DNA from: an uncultured Clostridia bacterium
Lineage (GTDB): Bacteria; Bacillota; Clostridia; Christensenellales; Borkfalkiaceae
DNA length: 52,560 nucleotides
NCBI GenBank assembly: GCA_947626935.1
Contig: CANQUD010000011.1
Span: 1 to 52,560, forward strand
Direction of reading: 5' to 3'
The position numbers were made by a program, and so were the translations under genes. Under the pieces are notes generated by a model. That model was not told where the DNA came from, made no database searches, and saw only the letters and a program-made list of their open reading frames with translations. The stretch's first letter is position 1, and each line of letters starts with the position of its first letter. This document shows, one piece after another, positions 8,538 through 17,943 of the stretch.

Positions 8538-9893
8538 TCAATTTTTGAAGCTGTGGATGGGAGCGGGGATGAGACCGCCGCGCCCGATAAAACGGGAAGC
8601 GTCGCCGCCGTGCACGGGCATGACGGGCGCCCTTCCCAAGAGGCCGCCGAAATTCACCTCGTCCCCCACGTTTTTCCCGGGAACGGGGATCACGCGGACC
8701 GCCGTCGTCTTGTTGTTGACCATGCCGATCGCAGCTTCGTCCGCGATGATGGCGGAGATCGTCGTTGCGGGCGTATCCCCGGGCAGGGCGATCATGTCAA
8801 GCCCCACCGAGCAGACGCACGTCATCGCCTCGAGCTTTTCGATCGTGATGCCGCCCCTTTCGGCGGACTCGATCATGCCGCTGTCCTCCGAGACGGGAAT
8901 GAATGCCCCGGAAAGACCTCCGACACGCGAGGAAGCCATGACTCCGCCCTTCTTGACGGCATCGTTGAGCATAGCGAGCGCCGCCGTCGTCCCGTGACAC
9001 CCGACGACGGAAAGCCCGAGTTCTTCCAAAATATGGGCGACGGAATCCCCCCTTGCGGGTGTGGGCGCGAGAGAAAGGTCTACGATGCCGAACGGGACAT
9101 TCAGCCGTTTCGCCGCTTCCTTTGCGATGAGCTGTCCCGCGCGGGTGATCTTGAACGCCGTACGTTTGATGACTTCCGCCGCATCGGTAAGGTCGGCGTC
9201 GGGAACAAATTTCAAAGCATGCTGGACGACCCCGGGTCCCGATACGCCGACGTTGATGACGGCATCCCGCTCCCCGACGCCGTGAAAGGCGCCCGCCATG
9301 AAGGGATTATCCTCCACCGCATTGCAGAACACGACAAGTTTACAGCAGCCGATGCCGCCGTCCTTTGCCGTGAGCGCCGCAGTCTCCTTAACGATCTCCC
9401 CCATTTTCCCGACGGCGTCCATATTGATGCCCGAGCGGGAAGAACCAACATTGACGGATGCGCAGAGCCGCTGCGTCGAGGCAAGGACTTCGGGGATCGT
9501 TGCGAGGAATTTTTCCTCATAGTCTGCCGTGCCCTTATGGACAAGGGCGGAATATCCGCCGAGAAAGTCGATGCCCAGCTCGCGGGCGGCACGGTCGAGC
9601 GCCTGTCCGACTTTTCCGCTCTCATCGGGAAATGCCGCCGTGACGAGCGAAACGGGCGTGACGGACACCCGCTTATTGACGATGGGAATGCCGAACTCGC
9701 GGGAAAGTTCCTCTGCGGTCGGCACGAGTTTTTCCGCACGCTTCATGACGCGGGAATAAACTTCCGCCGCCGTCTTTTCCGCAGTCTCGCGGATACAGGG
9801 CAGAAGGGAGATCCCCATCGTCACCGTACGGATATCGAGGTGCTCTTTTTCGATCATTTCGATCGTTTCGAGAACTTGATTGGATGTAAACAT
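8538..9893 (-). CDS. UPF0210 (PFL family) protein
   Basis: A 451-residue protein of the widely conserved UPF0210/DUF711 family, often annotated PFL family because of fold resemblance to pyruvate formate-lyase; function unknown. Gly-rich stretches ([28 protein letters not shown] at the C-terminus) are typical. It starts two codons after the ACT-domain gene with no ribosome site of its own (TGATATG junction), so it is probably translationally coupled. The ACT plus UPF0210 pair is a conserved two-gene unit. Confidence 0.93.
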   Translation of the reverse strand: MFTSNQVLETIEMIEKEHLDIRTVTMGISLLPCIRETAEKTAAEVYSRVMKRAEKLVPTAEELSREFGIPIVNKRVSVTPVSLVTAAFPDESGKVGQALDRAARELGIDFLGGYSALVHKGTADYEEKFLATIPEVLASTQRLCASVNVGSSRSGINMDAVGKMGEIVKETAALTAKDGGIGCCKLVVFCNAVEDNPFMAGAFHGVGERDAVINVGVSGPGVVQHALKFVPDADLTDAAEVIKRTAFKITRAGQLIAKEAAKRLNVPFGIVDLSLAPTPARGDSVAHILEELGLSVVGCHGTTAALAMLNDAVKKGGVMASSRVGGLSGAFIPVSEDSGMIESAERGGITIEKLEAMTCVCSVGLDMIALPGDTPATTISAIIADEAAIGMVNNKTTAVRVIPVPGKNVGDEVNFGGLLGRAPVMPVHGGDASRFIGRGGLIPAPIHSFKN

Positions 9894-9894
9894 A

Positions 9895-10164
9895 TCAAAC
9901 GTTGTGCATTGCGTCGAAAATGGCGCCGTGTTGGAGACGCACCGTCATGCCGATGCTCCTGCCCATGTCCTCAAGCTCCTGCGCAAGGACAGAAAATTCC
10001 GTATTGCTCTCCGTGACGTCCACCATCATGATCATGGCAAACTGCTCTCCCAAGATCGTCTGGGAGATGTCCTCGATGTTGACGCCCTTCTCATAGAGAA
10101 ACCCGCTCACCTTGGCGATGATCCCCCGTCTGTCTGTTCCGCTTACCGTGACGACCGCACGCAT
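9895..10164 (-). CDS. ACT domain protein (UPF0237)
   Basis: An 89-residue single ACT domain ([23 protein letters not shown]) of the UPF0237 family. ACT domains bind amino acids or similar small ligands and regulate partner enzymes. The ATG at 10164 has AGGAG upstream and gives the normal family length. It directly precedes, and is coupled to, the UPF0210 gene, which suggests that it regulates that protein; this is inferred from the conserved pairing. Confidence 0.93.
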   Translation of the reverse strand: MRAVVTVSGTDRRGIIAKVSGFLYEKGVNIEDISQTILGEQFAMIMMVDVTESNTEFSVLAQELEDMGRSIGMTVRLQHGAIFDAMHNV

Positions 10165-10165
10165 G

Positions 10166-10690
10166 TCAATTCTCCTTTTTTTCGCCGATCTCGTATGCCA
10201 AGAGGAGATTGCCCTGCGTGACAAAGCGGACGGTATCCCCCTCTTCGAACGGGGGGAAGTCCTTTTCGCCGTCCACATAGATCTGACGGATCATCGTCTC
10301 CTCCCGCTTGATGTTTTTCACTTCGAACGTGGCAACGTTGACATCCACGCCGTCGCGGACGGTCCAATCCTCGATCCCCGCAAACGGCGCACAGAAGTTC
10401 TCCTTCAAACCCACGGAAATGAACTTGAGCATCTTGCAATAGCTGTTGCAGCGCTTGAAACAGATCCCCATGAAGGGAAATGCGAAAATGATGTAGAGCG
10501 CGGCGATCACGCAGGTGACGGCGATCATCCAACCGCCGTTCGGGTCCCGATAGGGAAGCTGCGAATACAGCACGACAAGGGTGAGCACGCCCGCAAGCGC
10601 CGCCGCCGTGACACCCAGAAAGACAGCGAGAAATTTTCTTCGCTGCATGATCGCGTCCCAGAGATCGCTGTCCTGATACAGATAGGTCAT
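10166..10690 (-). CDS. Hypothetical membrane protein, two TM segments
   Basis: A 174-residue protein not recognised from sequence. A short N-terminus is followed by two hydrophobic segments (about 18-42 and 54-76), then a ~90-residue soluble domain with FEEGDTVRFVTQGNLLLAYEIG near the end, which looks like a small beta-barrel. The start follows GGAGTAAACG. It is packed between DegV and the ACT gene with gaps of 1-3 bases, so it belongs to the same transcript. The soluble part is probably cytoplasmic. Confidence 0.75.
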   Translation of the reverse strand: MTYLYQDSDLWDAIMQRRKFLAVFLGVTAAALAGVLTLVVLYSQLPYRDPNGGWMIAVTCVIAALYIIFAFPFMGICFKRCNSYCKMLKFISVGLKENFCAPFAGIEDWTVRDGVDVNVATFEVKNIKREETMIRQIYVDGEKDFPPFEEGDTVRFVTQGNLLLAYEIGEKKEN

Positions 10691-10693
10691 CGT

Positions 10694-11533
10694 TTACTCC
10701 GCTATGAAGAGCACACCGAGGGTGTTCCTTCCGCAATGCCCCGTGATGACGGAACCCGCGACCGTCTCGAGGACCGTGTCGAATTCAAAGAGTTCTGCAA
10801 CCTGTTTCTTGGCGACCTCGACAAGGGACGCGTCGGCGCTGCTGTGCGTGATGAAACAACGGGTCTTGTCGTACTTGGGATACTTCTCCGCAAGGTCGCG
10901 GATATAGGCGGTGATACATTTATCCATGCTGCCGCGGTACTTTTTCCCCGCGACGAGCTGCCCGTCATTCATCTCGATGAGCGGATGGATCTTGAGAAGG
11001 TTGGCTCCGTACATCGTCATGCGGGAGCATCTTCCGCCCTTATAGAGATAATCGAGCCTGTCGGGGATAAAGGACGTATTTGTCTTGGGACGGAGCGCTT
11101 CGACCGTTTCGACGACTTCCTCTGCCCCCATGCCCTGCTGTACAAGATCGTACGCCTTCATGACAAGGAGACCTTGCCCCGACGAGAGCGCCTTCGTATC
11201 TACGACGAACACCTTCCCGCCGAACTTCTTGGACGCCGCTTCGGCATACTGATAGGAAGAGGAAGATTTGGCGGAGATGTTGAAGTGGATGACCGTCTCC
11301 CCCGCATTCACAAACTGTGAGAAAAATTCCTCGTAATCCCCGATGCTCGGCGCCGCCGTCTTGGGAAGCGTTCCCGTCTTTGCGACATAAGAGAAGATGT
11401 CCTGCGGAGTGATGTCCACACCGTCGCGGAAGGAATCTGCCCCGAGAATGACGGAGAGCGGCATGATGCGGATGTCCCGCTCCGTCGCATTGACGCCAAG
11501 GTCGCACGTGCTGTCTGTCGTAATTCTGATCAT
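10694..11533 (-). CDS. DegV family fatty acid-binding protein
   Basis: A 279-residue cytoplasmic protein with the DegV signature ITTDSTCDL at the N-terminus, HFNISAKSSSSYQYA in the middle and a C-terminal GHCGRNTLGVLF. DegV/FakB proteins bind a fatty acid and present it to the FakA kinase; no fakA gene is in this window. The start has AGGAGATAACGAT upstream. It is part of the same closely spaced minus-strand run as signal peptidase I. Confidence 0.92.
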   Translation of the reverse strand: MIRITTDSTCDLGVNATERDIRIMPLSVILGADSFRDGVDITPQDIFSYVAKTGTLPKTAAPSIGDYEEFFSQFVNAGETVIHFNISAKSSSSYQYAEAASKKFGGKVFVVDTKALSSGQGLLVMKAYDLVQQGMGAEEVVETVEALRPKTNTSFIPDRLDYLYKGGRCSRMTMYGANLLKIHPLIEMNDGQLVAGKKYRGSMDKCITAYIRDLAEKYPKYDKTRCFITHSSADASLVEVAKKQVAELFEFDTVLETVAGSVITGHCGRNTLGVLFIAE

Positions 11534-11545
11534 ATCGTTATCTCC

Positions 11546-12214
11546 TTATTGTTCTCCGAATAGATTGCGGAAGCCCTCGCGGAAGTTCTCCCATCCCGTG
11601 ATGACCCCCCTGTATTCTACCGCCCACTCCGGCACGACGCCCGTCACGCTGTTTTTGTTGAGCGCACCGACGTCGGCAGAGTCATAGCTGTTGAGGCGAT
11701 TGTCTCCCATGACGAAGACCTCCCCCGACCGGACCTTGACGGGGTCTCTCTCACTGCCGAAATAGAGACTGCCCCTCGTCGGTTCGTAGTAGGCATATTC
11801 CTCACTGAGCGCATGAAATTCGCTCTCCCCCGCCTGTTTGAGGTAGATGACGTTGTTGTAGGCGTAGAGTTCATCCCCTTCGAGCGCGATGACCCGCTTG
11901 ATGATATAGGAAATGACTCTGCCGAATTCATCCCGAAAGAGCGGGTGTCCGTACTCGTCTTGATAGTCCCCGACGTAGAGAATGACGACGTCTCTCCGCT
12001 TCGGCTCCGCCTTGTCGTCGGCATACAGCCAATCTCCGTCCTCAAGCGTCGTCAGCATGGAATTCCCGTCGACACGGACAGGTGTGAACCGTCCGAGAAA
12101 CCACAGCTCAAAGAGGAGCAAAAGGACGACGAACACGGCGAGAACGGTAAAGACCGCCGTGAAAAGAGGGAATTGTTTCCTTTCTCTCCCCTTCAGAAGT
12201 TGCGGGCGGGTCAC
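11546..12214 (-). CDS. lepB: Signal peptidase I
   Basis: A 222-residue S26 signal peptidase. It starts at a GTG (12214) with GGAGG seven bases upstream; the longer frame to 12286 has no ribosome site. A single N-terminal membrane segment (about 17-40) is followed by the catalytic serine in VDGNSML (Ser52) and the general-base lysine in YIIKRVIAL (Lys106), then GDNRLNSYDSAD. It removes signal peptides from exported proteins outside the membrane, including the secreted proteins of this locus. Its start overlaps the end of the DUF951 gene. Confidence 0.94.
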   Translation of the reverse strand: MTRPQLLKGRERKQFPLFTAVFTVLAVFVVLLLLFELWFLGRFTPVRVDGNSMLTTLEDGDWLYADDKAEPKRRDVVILYVGDYQDEYGHPLFRDEFGRVISYIIKRVIALEGDELYAYNNVIYLKQAGESEFHALSEEYAYYEPTRGSLYFGSERDPVKVRSGEVFVMGDNRLNSYDSADVGALNKNSVTGVVPEWAVEYRGVITGWENFREGFRNLFGEQ

Positions 12215-12405
12215 GCGGAGACCTCCGCCGAACGGCAGCTTCGCTTCAGAAGCCCGTCTGGCAACAGAGCGACCGTCCTGCCGCACGTGAGGTATTTAAT
12301 TGTTCTATCGGCGTAGCTGCGGACGACCCGCCAAAGGCTCCCTCCGCAGACATGCGGTCTCTTCGTCCCGACCGCCGCGCCGACTTCCAGTTCACTCAAA
12401 ACCAT
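12211..12405 (-). CDS. DUF951 small zinc-ribbon-like protein
   Basis: A 64-residue protein: LEVGAAVGTKRPHVCG, W/VVRSYAD and YLTCGRTV match the DUF951 pattern (short beta protein with K-x-P-H-x-C-G and a later CG pair). Function unknown. Its ATG overlaps the stop of the upstream hydrolase-fold gene (ATGGTTTTGA) and its stop overlaps the GTG of signal peptidase I, so it is coupled to both. Odd point: the second cysteine motif is TCG rather than CxxCG, so one of the usual metal ligands appears to be missing. Confidence 0.75.
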   Translation of the reverse strand: MVLSELEVGAAVGTKRPHVCGGSLWRVVRSYADRTIKYLTCGRTVALLPDGLLKRSCRSAEVSA

Positions 12406-14075
12406 AATACGTTATTGATAAGCACAGGCTCTTCGCTCTCGAACATGACGGAGAGCACGCCGTTGAAGTCCTCAAGTCCCGAGCCGCCTTCCTGCTTGAA
12501 TTCGTCCGCATCGAGAAGAATATTCTTCCACTTTCCGCCCCCTTCGATATGGACTTCGCAAGTGTAGCCCTTGTCGCTCTCGCCGCGGAAGAAAGTGACG
12601 CGCAGCGAACTCTTTTCCTGACACCATGCGTCAAAGCCGAAGGAAGCTGCGGGCGGCGCCTCGAATCCCTGCTCCCCCACGCGGTAGGAGATCATGCCGA
12701 AATCGGACGTAAGCCCGTTGATCCCGCCGTATCCCGGGAGCACGCGCACGCCCGTCTCGTTTTCCGCATGGAAACAGTCCGCAACGGCGACCGCGCTCGG
12801 ACAATATCCCGTAAAGCCGTTTCTGCCGTCCGCGCTCGTGTAGATGACGCGGGACGCGAGACGGGTGTTGGGATATTCTTTCTCGACGGCAAAGTCGAGG
12901 ATCTTCGAGGTCACGGAGAAGTTGTTGGAATAGTTGACGAACGCATACACGAGCGCCCTCTTACATCCCTTGTACAGCGTCAACGGGACGGTGCCGACAT
13001 TCTCCTTGAGGTCCTCTTTCTTTCCGAGGACGCGCGTCCAGTCGCGGGCGCGGCTCCCCGAAACTTTTTCGGTATAGAAAATGCCGAACTCGCTGATCTC
13101 GCCTTCCTCGTCGAAGATCCCCTTTGCGACGAGCGTTCCGTCCTCTTCCTCTCCGATCGAGATGTCAATCGGCTTGGAAATGAATACCGATCTTCCCTTC
13201 AGGTACTTGTGCAGGAAGAGTTCGATGTCCGCAAAGGCATGCGTCCCCATGAGTCCGTTCCCGTGTGCCGAGAAAAGGATGGCTTTTTCGGCGCAAGGAC
13301 CGATCTGGTGGAAGGTGTCATAGACGCGTTCGTAGTTATATTTTCTGTCGTTGATGGCGGAAAGGAGCAGTACAGGGCATTTGATGTAGGGCGCATAGCT
13401 CTGCGAATCGATGCCGGCAATAAAGCGGTGACGCTCATCGTCGAAGGCGCGGGCTTGGATTTCCCCGAACCGTTCCATATCGCCGTAGGCGAGCCAGCCT
13501 GCCGCACAGACGGAGACAAAACAGGCGACATCGATATAGGGAACGACTTTGAAGAGCACTTCTCCGCCCGTTCGGAGTCCCACGGCGCCGACCGACGTGA
13601 CGTTGGGACGGGTGGAGAGATATCTGTAGGCATAGCGGGCGACCGCCGCCCATTCGTACCAGCTCGTTTCATTGGCTTCCGAGTCGACATGCGTCATGTG
13701 CCTGTCGGCGCGGATGTAGTTTCCGTAATCCACATCGGGGGGATAGACGGTGCACGGCTCCCGCGTTCCCTTGTCGCCGCAATAGTCCACGCAGAGGACG
13801 CCGTAGCCGCGATCGGTAAAGCGGCGGACAAAATCTCTGTCAAAGGGCTTCCCCGCTTCAAACAGGATCATGACCGCAGGGAAGGACTCCGCTTCAAGGG
13901 AATAAAACTCCGCATAGATGCGGACTCTCCCCTCGCGCGTCTGTCTGCCCGAAAAGTACACCTGACGTTTGATCACGTTTTCTTCCCGCATCTCGAAGAT
14001 CATCTCCTCTTCAAGGGGAAGATCCTCGTTGAATTCCCGCCAAAGCGTCACGGGAGTCAAAATTGAATTCGCCAT
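12396..14075 (-). CDS. Alpha/beta-hydrolase-fold protein, nucleophile lost
   Basis: A 559-residue cytoplasmic protein resembling the acetylxylan esterase/dienelactone hydrolase type: an N-terminal extension, a hydrolase core (about 65-310) with CVDYCGDKG, and a C-terminal beta-rich region. At the nucleophile elbow, where GxSxG is expected, it reads GLRTGG (Arg168), so the catalytic serine is absent. Plausible acid (SAINDRKYN) and histidine (SAHGNGLMGTH) positions remain. No signal peptide. The ATG at 14075 has GGAGTGA upstream and lies 5 bases after sbcC. Function unknown; a binding or scaffolding role is possible. Confidence 0.7.
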   Translation of the reverse strand: MANSILTPVTLWREFNEDLPLEEEMIFEMREENVIKRQVYFSGRQTREGRVRIYAEFYSLEAESFPAVMILFEAGKPFDRDFVRRFTDRGYGVLCVDYCGDKGTREPCTVYPPDVDYGNYIRADRHMTHVDSEANETSWYEWAAVARYAYRYLSTRPNVTSVGAVGLRTGGEVLFKVVPYIDVACFVSVCAAGWLAYGDMERFGEIQARAFDDERHRFIAGIDSQSYAPYIKCPVLLLSAINDRKYNYERVYDTFHQIGPCAEKAILFSAHGNGLMGTHAFADIELFLHKYLKGRSVFISKPIDISIGEEEDGTLVAKGIFDEEGEISEFGIFYTEKVSGSRARDWTRVLGKKEDLKENVGTVPLTLYKGCKRALVYAFVNYSNNFSVTSKILDFAVEKEYPNTRLASRVIYTSADGRNGFTGYCPSAVAVADCFHAENETGVRVLPGYGGINGLTSDFGMISYRVGEQGFEAPPAASFGFDAWCQEKSSLRVTFFRGESDKGYTCEVHIEGGGKWKNILLDADEFKQEGGSGLEDFNGVLSVMFESEEPVLINNVLWF

Positions 14076-14080
14076 AGCCG

Positions 14081-16657
14081 TCACTCCGATGTGATTCGAG
14101 ACCCGTGCTCTTCCGTCGCTTTCGTAACGAGGAGCTTGCGCTCGATCCGATGTTTTAATTCCTCCACGTGGGAGATGATACCGATGCTGAAACTCTTGCT
14201 CCGAAGTTTCTCGAGACTGTCCATAACGGTGTCCACGAGTTTTTCGTCGAGCGTGCCGAAGCCCTCATCCAAGAAGAAAAATTCGATGGGACGGGCGGAA
14301 CGGTTGCAGATCTCCGCACTCAAGGCAAGAGCAAGGGAGAGGGAGACGAGGAACGTCTCTCCGCCCGAGAGCGTACTCACGGCACGGAGCTGTCCGCCGT
14401 TGAAGTTGTCCCCCACACCGAATCCCGTTCCCGTTTTATAGCGCAGGAAGAATCTTCCTCCTGTAAGGGACAGGAGTCGCACACTCGCATTGAGGGAAAC
14501 GGTGTGCAAATATTCTTCGGAGACAAAGTCCATGAACTTTCCGCCGCGGAGCAGACTCAAGAGACTTTGAGCAACTTCCGTCTCTTTCTTCTTCTTTTTG
14601 TACTCCGTTTCGAGCGTCTCCTTTTCGGAGAGCATGCTGCGGATGCGCTGTTCCCGCTCCGTCAACACAGCAAGCTGCCCCGCATTTTCGTCGCGTGCGC
14701 TCTCCAGAGAGAACAATTCTTCCTTTCGTGCGGCAAGATTTTCTTCCGTCGCCTTTGAATAGTCGTCCGCCTTCAATTCCTCATACTTGGAAAGGACCGC
14801 AGCCGACCTGTCCTTATAGTCCTTCAGGCGAAGTTTTGCATTTTCGGCATCGCCATAGCGGGAAAGGAGCGCTTTCGCCTCTGCGACGTCGGAAAAATTC
14901 CCCTCCGTCAGCCGTTCCAACCGCTCTTCCGCCTTTTGCAGGGCGTCACAGCAAGCGCTCTCGTCTGCCGCGGATGAGGCAAGGGCGAGATCGGCGGCGG
15001 TTTTTTCCTGCTCCGCATGCGATTTCGCCGCAAGGATTCTCTCCCGCCGCTCTTTCTTTTCGGCGATCTGTCTCTCCAGCGTCCCGAGGTCGGCAGCACC
15101 TGCGATCCTGCCTTCACAGCCCGCGATCTTCTCCTTGAGAGATGCGTTCTTCTCGGCGAGCGCTTGAAGCTTACTCTTGTTGAGAAGATAGGCGTTCTGT
15201 GCGCTCTCGAGATCGAGTCTTGCCTGTTCGGATGCCCGTTTTGCCCTTTCTCTCGCCTCAAATGCTTCTTTGAGGTCGGAAAGATCCAATTTTTCCCCCT
15301 GTGAGAGGGCAGTGTACCGTTCGGCGAGCGGGGCGCTGTCGGGCAGGATGACGGGATATTTCTCCTGCAATGTCTTTATTTCCGAAGCGAACCGTTCATA
15401 TTCCCCGCGAAAGAGGGCGGACCGCTTCGAGGACAAAAATTCGTACAGATCTCCTGCCCCGAATTTTTCCTGCAGAGCGAGGAGTTCCTTCAATTTATTA
15501 TCATAATCGGGATCGACCGTCTTTTGCCGAAGAAGTTCGTAGCGTTCTTCACAGACGGAAAGTTCCCTTTGGGCTGCCTCTTTTTCCTTTTCCGCATCGA
15601 AGGCAAGCTCCGCCTTCCCGCGCTGCAGCGTAAGCGATTCGATCTCCGCCTGCGCAGCCTTTTCGTCGAATGCGGGCAGCGCCGCAAGGACCCCGTTCGC
15701 CCGTTCCGCTCTCTCGCGTGCCAAACCGCTCCGACGCTTCGCTTCCACATAGCGCTGTTCGCATTCCAGCCGTTCGGATTCGGCGGAAAGGACCGTCTTT
15801 GCCGTTTGCAGACGGCTGAGTTCCCCCTCGAGCTGTGCCATTTCGCCGCTCTTTTGCGCAAGCGCATCCTTCTGGATGCAGACGCGTTCGAACTCCTTCC
15901 GTCTTTCGAGGAGCACGTTGAGTTTCCGCTCCTCTTCCCGTTTTGCATTGAGGTCCGCGCGGATCTTTTCGTCCGCTTTCGTCCGTTCGGCGATCTCTTC
16001 CGTGACGGAGACAAGCGTCTCGCGGGATACATCGGCATACTGCTCGAGGCGGGCGGTGAGAAGGTCCGATTCATGCGTCAAAGCGGCGCATCTGTTCGAG
16101 GCGCGGCGGGAAAGATCGGCACCGAAGCGCTCGAGGTCGAAGAGACGGGAAACGATCTCCAGTCTTTCGCGTGTCGGTTCCTTGATGAAGCGTGCAAATT
16201 CCCCTTGGGGAAGGGCGATACACTTTTCAAAGTCATCTTGTTTCAAGCCGATGACCTTTTGAAGGAAAGCGTTCCCCTCTCTGACGCCGCCCTCGACCGT
16301 CAAAAGCTTTCCGTCCTGTTCCTCGTAAATGACAAGATTTTGGTTGGCGGAGCCGTCCTTCTTTCTCTTGATCTCCCGCTCCACGCGGAAGGTGCGGCGA
16401 ATGCCCTGATAGAAGATCTCAAAGACAAAGACGACGCTCCCCTTTTCGCAGCGGAAGTTGATGAGTTCGGCGGAGTTGCCGTCACGGGAAACGGACCCGT
16501 AGAGCGCAAAGCCGATACAGTCGAGAATGGTGCTCTTGCCCGACCCTGTATCTCCGAAGATCCCGAAGATCCCTTGGTCGAGAAGGCTGTCAAAGTCCAC
16601 ACGGGCGGGTTCGGAGAAGGAATTGATCCCGCAAAGTTCAAGATACTTCGGTTTCAT
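14081..16657 (-). CDS. sbcC: Exonuclease SbcC (Rad50-like ATPase)
   Basis: An 858-residue SMC-like ATPase that works with SbcD on hairpins and DNA ends. It has Walker A FGDTGSGKST at the N-terminus, long coiled coils (about 180-700), the ABC signature LSGGETF, and Walker B FFFLDEGFGTLD at the C-terminus. It is shorter than typical SbcC (about 1,000-1,100), and no CxxC zinc hook can be found at the coiled-coil apex (about 390-440). The start overlaps the sbcD stop (ATGA) with GAGGAAGA upstream. Confidence 0.92.
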   Translation of the reverse strand: MKPKYLELCGINSFSEPARVDFDSLLDQGIFGIFGDTGSGKSTILDCIGFALYGSVSRDGNSAELINFRCEKGSVVFVFEIFYQGIRRTFRVEREIKRKKDGSANQNLVIYEEQDGKLLTVEGGVREGNAFLQKVIGLKQDDFEKCIALPQGEFARFIKEPTRERLEIVSRLFDLERFGADLSRRASNRCAALTHESDLLTARLEQYADVSRETLVSVTEEIAERTKADEKIRADLNAKREEERKLNVLLERRKEFERVCIQKDALAQKSGEMAQLEGELSRLQTAKTVLSAESERLECEQRYVEAKRRSGLARERAERANGVLAALPAFDEKAAQAEIESLTLQRGKAELAFDAEKEKEAAQRELSVCEERYELLRQKTVDPDYDNKLKELLALQEKFGAGDLYEFLSSKRSALFRGEYERFASEIKTLQEKYPVILPDSAPLAERYTALSQGEKLDLSDLKEAFEARERAKRASEQARLDLESAQNAYLLNKSKLQALAEKNASLKEKIAGCEGRIAGAADLGTLERQIAEKKERRERILAAKSHAEQEKTAADLALASSAADESACCDALQKAEERLERLTEGNFSDVAEAKALLSRYGDAENAKLRLKDYKDRSAAVLSKYEELKADDYSKATEENLAARKEELFSLESARDENAGQLAVLTEREQRIRSMLSEKETLETEYKKKKKETEVAQSLLSLLRGGKFMDFVSEEYLHTVSLNASVRLLSLTGGRFFLRYKTGTGFGVGDNFNGGQLRAVSTLSGGETFLVSLSLALALSAEICNRSARPIEFFFLDEGFGTLDEKLVDTVMDSLEKLRSKSFSIGIISHVEELKHRIERKLLVTKATEEHGSRITSE

Positions 16658-17805
16658 TCTTCCTCCGCAAGCAAGCTCAAAAAAGCTGCCGTCAATGCTT
16701 CATCGGGTTCTTTGGAGAACCTCGACCTGTAATATTCCGCAAACAACTCCCCGTCGGACATGCGGGAGCGCGTGTACAAGGGCGCCTCGCCCGAGACTGC
16801 AATGTCGGGGACGACGTGCACGAGACCGCCGTTGGCTTCTTTCAGGCGCGGGAGATCGTCCCGCACGAGAGGTCTGTCGAGATGAAGGGTGAGTTCGATG
16901 AGAGAGTCCCCGTCATATCTTTCAAGGAGAGAAACGCCTTCCTCGGGACTGTTCGCTTCGAGACGTACGAGCTTTTTTCCGCCTTCCACGCCGATCTGTT
17001 CGGCGATGACGATATCCTTCCCCTCTGTCTCGAGGAGATAGACGCTTTTATCGGCGTTTTCATCAAAAGAATATTGCAGGAGCGAACCCGAGTAGTGCGC
17101 ATTCCCGACCGTCTGCCGCTTGTGCAGATGTCCGAGAGCAACGTAGCTGTGTTCGGGGAATACCGATGCGGGAACGGCTCGTACTCCGCCGAGGTCGATG
17201 TTCCGTTCGCTGTCACTGACCTGTCCGCCCGCGACGAAAAGGTGGGTCATGACGATGTGCGGCATGTCCCCCCTGTATGCCTCGTCCCCCTTTGCGATCC
17301 AGCGGGAGACGCGCTCCGTATAGCTTTCGTCCGTCTTTTCCTCTTTGAGCCGCGCTTCGTTGGGATAGGGAAGGACATTGATGTAGACCTGCTCCCCCGC
17401 GGCATTTTCGATGACAAGATATCCCTCCCCCGCTTCCACAGCGCGGACGGGACGGTCTCCCCCGACTTCGGGAAGAAAGGGCTTCCCGCCGTAAATATAG
17501 ATGCCGTCACTCTCGGCAAGGGGCGCAGAGGACGCGAGGCGGATGCCGTCGTCGTGGTTTCCGCTGACGATGACGACCGCACGCGTTTTCCCCGCAAGTT
17601 GCTTGACGGCACGGAAAAACAGCTCCTCCGCTTCCGCAGGGGGAAGAAAGGAATCAAAGACGTCCCCCGCGACGAGGACGAGGTCGACGTTCTTTTCCTC
17701 GCAGACCTTCGTAAGGAAATCAAGCGCAGCCGCCTGTTCGGGGAGCCGTTCCCGCTCGAAGATCCGCTTTCCGAGGTGCCAATCGGATGTGTGCAAAATT
17801 CGCAT
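16654..17805 (-). CDS. sbcD: Exonuclease SbcD (Mre11-like nuclease)
   Basis: A 383-residue metallophosphoesterase: HTSDWHLG at the N-terminus, then AGDVFDS, VSGNHDD and a later GHLHKRQ, all metal-binding motifs of Mre11/SbcD. It forms the nuclease subunit of the SbcCD complex. The ATG at 17805 gives the standard family N-terminus but has no obvious ribosome site; a start at 17850 would add 15 residues with AAGG only two bases away. A strong minus-strand promoter lies 70 bases upstream. Confidence 0.94.
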   Translation of the reverse strand: MRILHTSDWHLGKRIFERERLPEQAAALDFLTKVCEEKNVDLVLVAGDVFDSFLPPAEAEELFFRAVKQLAGKTRAVVIVSGNHDDGIRLASSAPLAESDGIYIYGGKPFLPEVGGDRPVRAVEAGEGYLVIENAAGEQVYINVLPYPNEARLKEEKTDESYTERVSRWIAKGDEAYRGDMPHIVMTHLFVAGGQVSDSERNIDLGGVRAVPASVFPEHSYVALGHLHKRQTVGNAHYSGSLLQYSFDENADKSVYLLETEGKDIVIAEQIGVEGGKKLVRLEANSPEEGVSLLERYDGDSLIELTLHLDRPLVRDDLPRLKEANGGLVHVVPDIAVSGEAPLYTRSRMSDGELFAEYYRSRFSKEPDEALTAAFLSLLAEEE

Positions 17806-17849
17806 AAATTCGGCAAAAAGAAAAATTTTCAGCCTGCGGGAAAAAGGCA

Positions 17850-17878
17850 TTGCCTTTCGGCGCAGTTTATGATATACT
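17850..17878 (+). promoter_or_regulatory. SigA-type promoter for the DnaD gene
   Basis: TTGCCT (17850-17855) and TATACT (17873-17878) are separated by 17 bases. Transcription would start near 17885, about 60 bases before the DnaD ATG. The -10 box lies immediately beside the -10 box of the opposing sbcD promoter. Confidence 0.7.
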
Positions 17879-17907
17879 ATTATACATCTTCACTTGGAAA
17901 AAAGCAA
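17879..17907 (-). promoter_or_regulatory. SigA-type promoter for sbcD operon
   Basis: On the minus strand TTGCTT (17902-17907) and a perfect TATAAT (17879-17884) are separated by exactly 17 bases. It drives sbcD-sbcC and probably the genes beyond, since no clear terminator is seen between them. Confidence 0.8.
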
Positions 17908-17943
17908 GCATTTCGGGAAAAAACGGAAGAAAGAGAGGAAGAG

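Noticed and set aside
12549..16732. Very long plus-strand open frames opposite the hydrolase-fold gene and sbcC (for example 12549-14066 and 15524-16732)
   Set aside because: They are shadows caused by the codon bias of the real minus-strand genes; they lack ribosome sites and their translations have no domain pattern, while the minus strand shows complete ATPase and hydrolase motifs.
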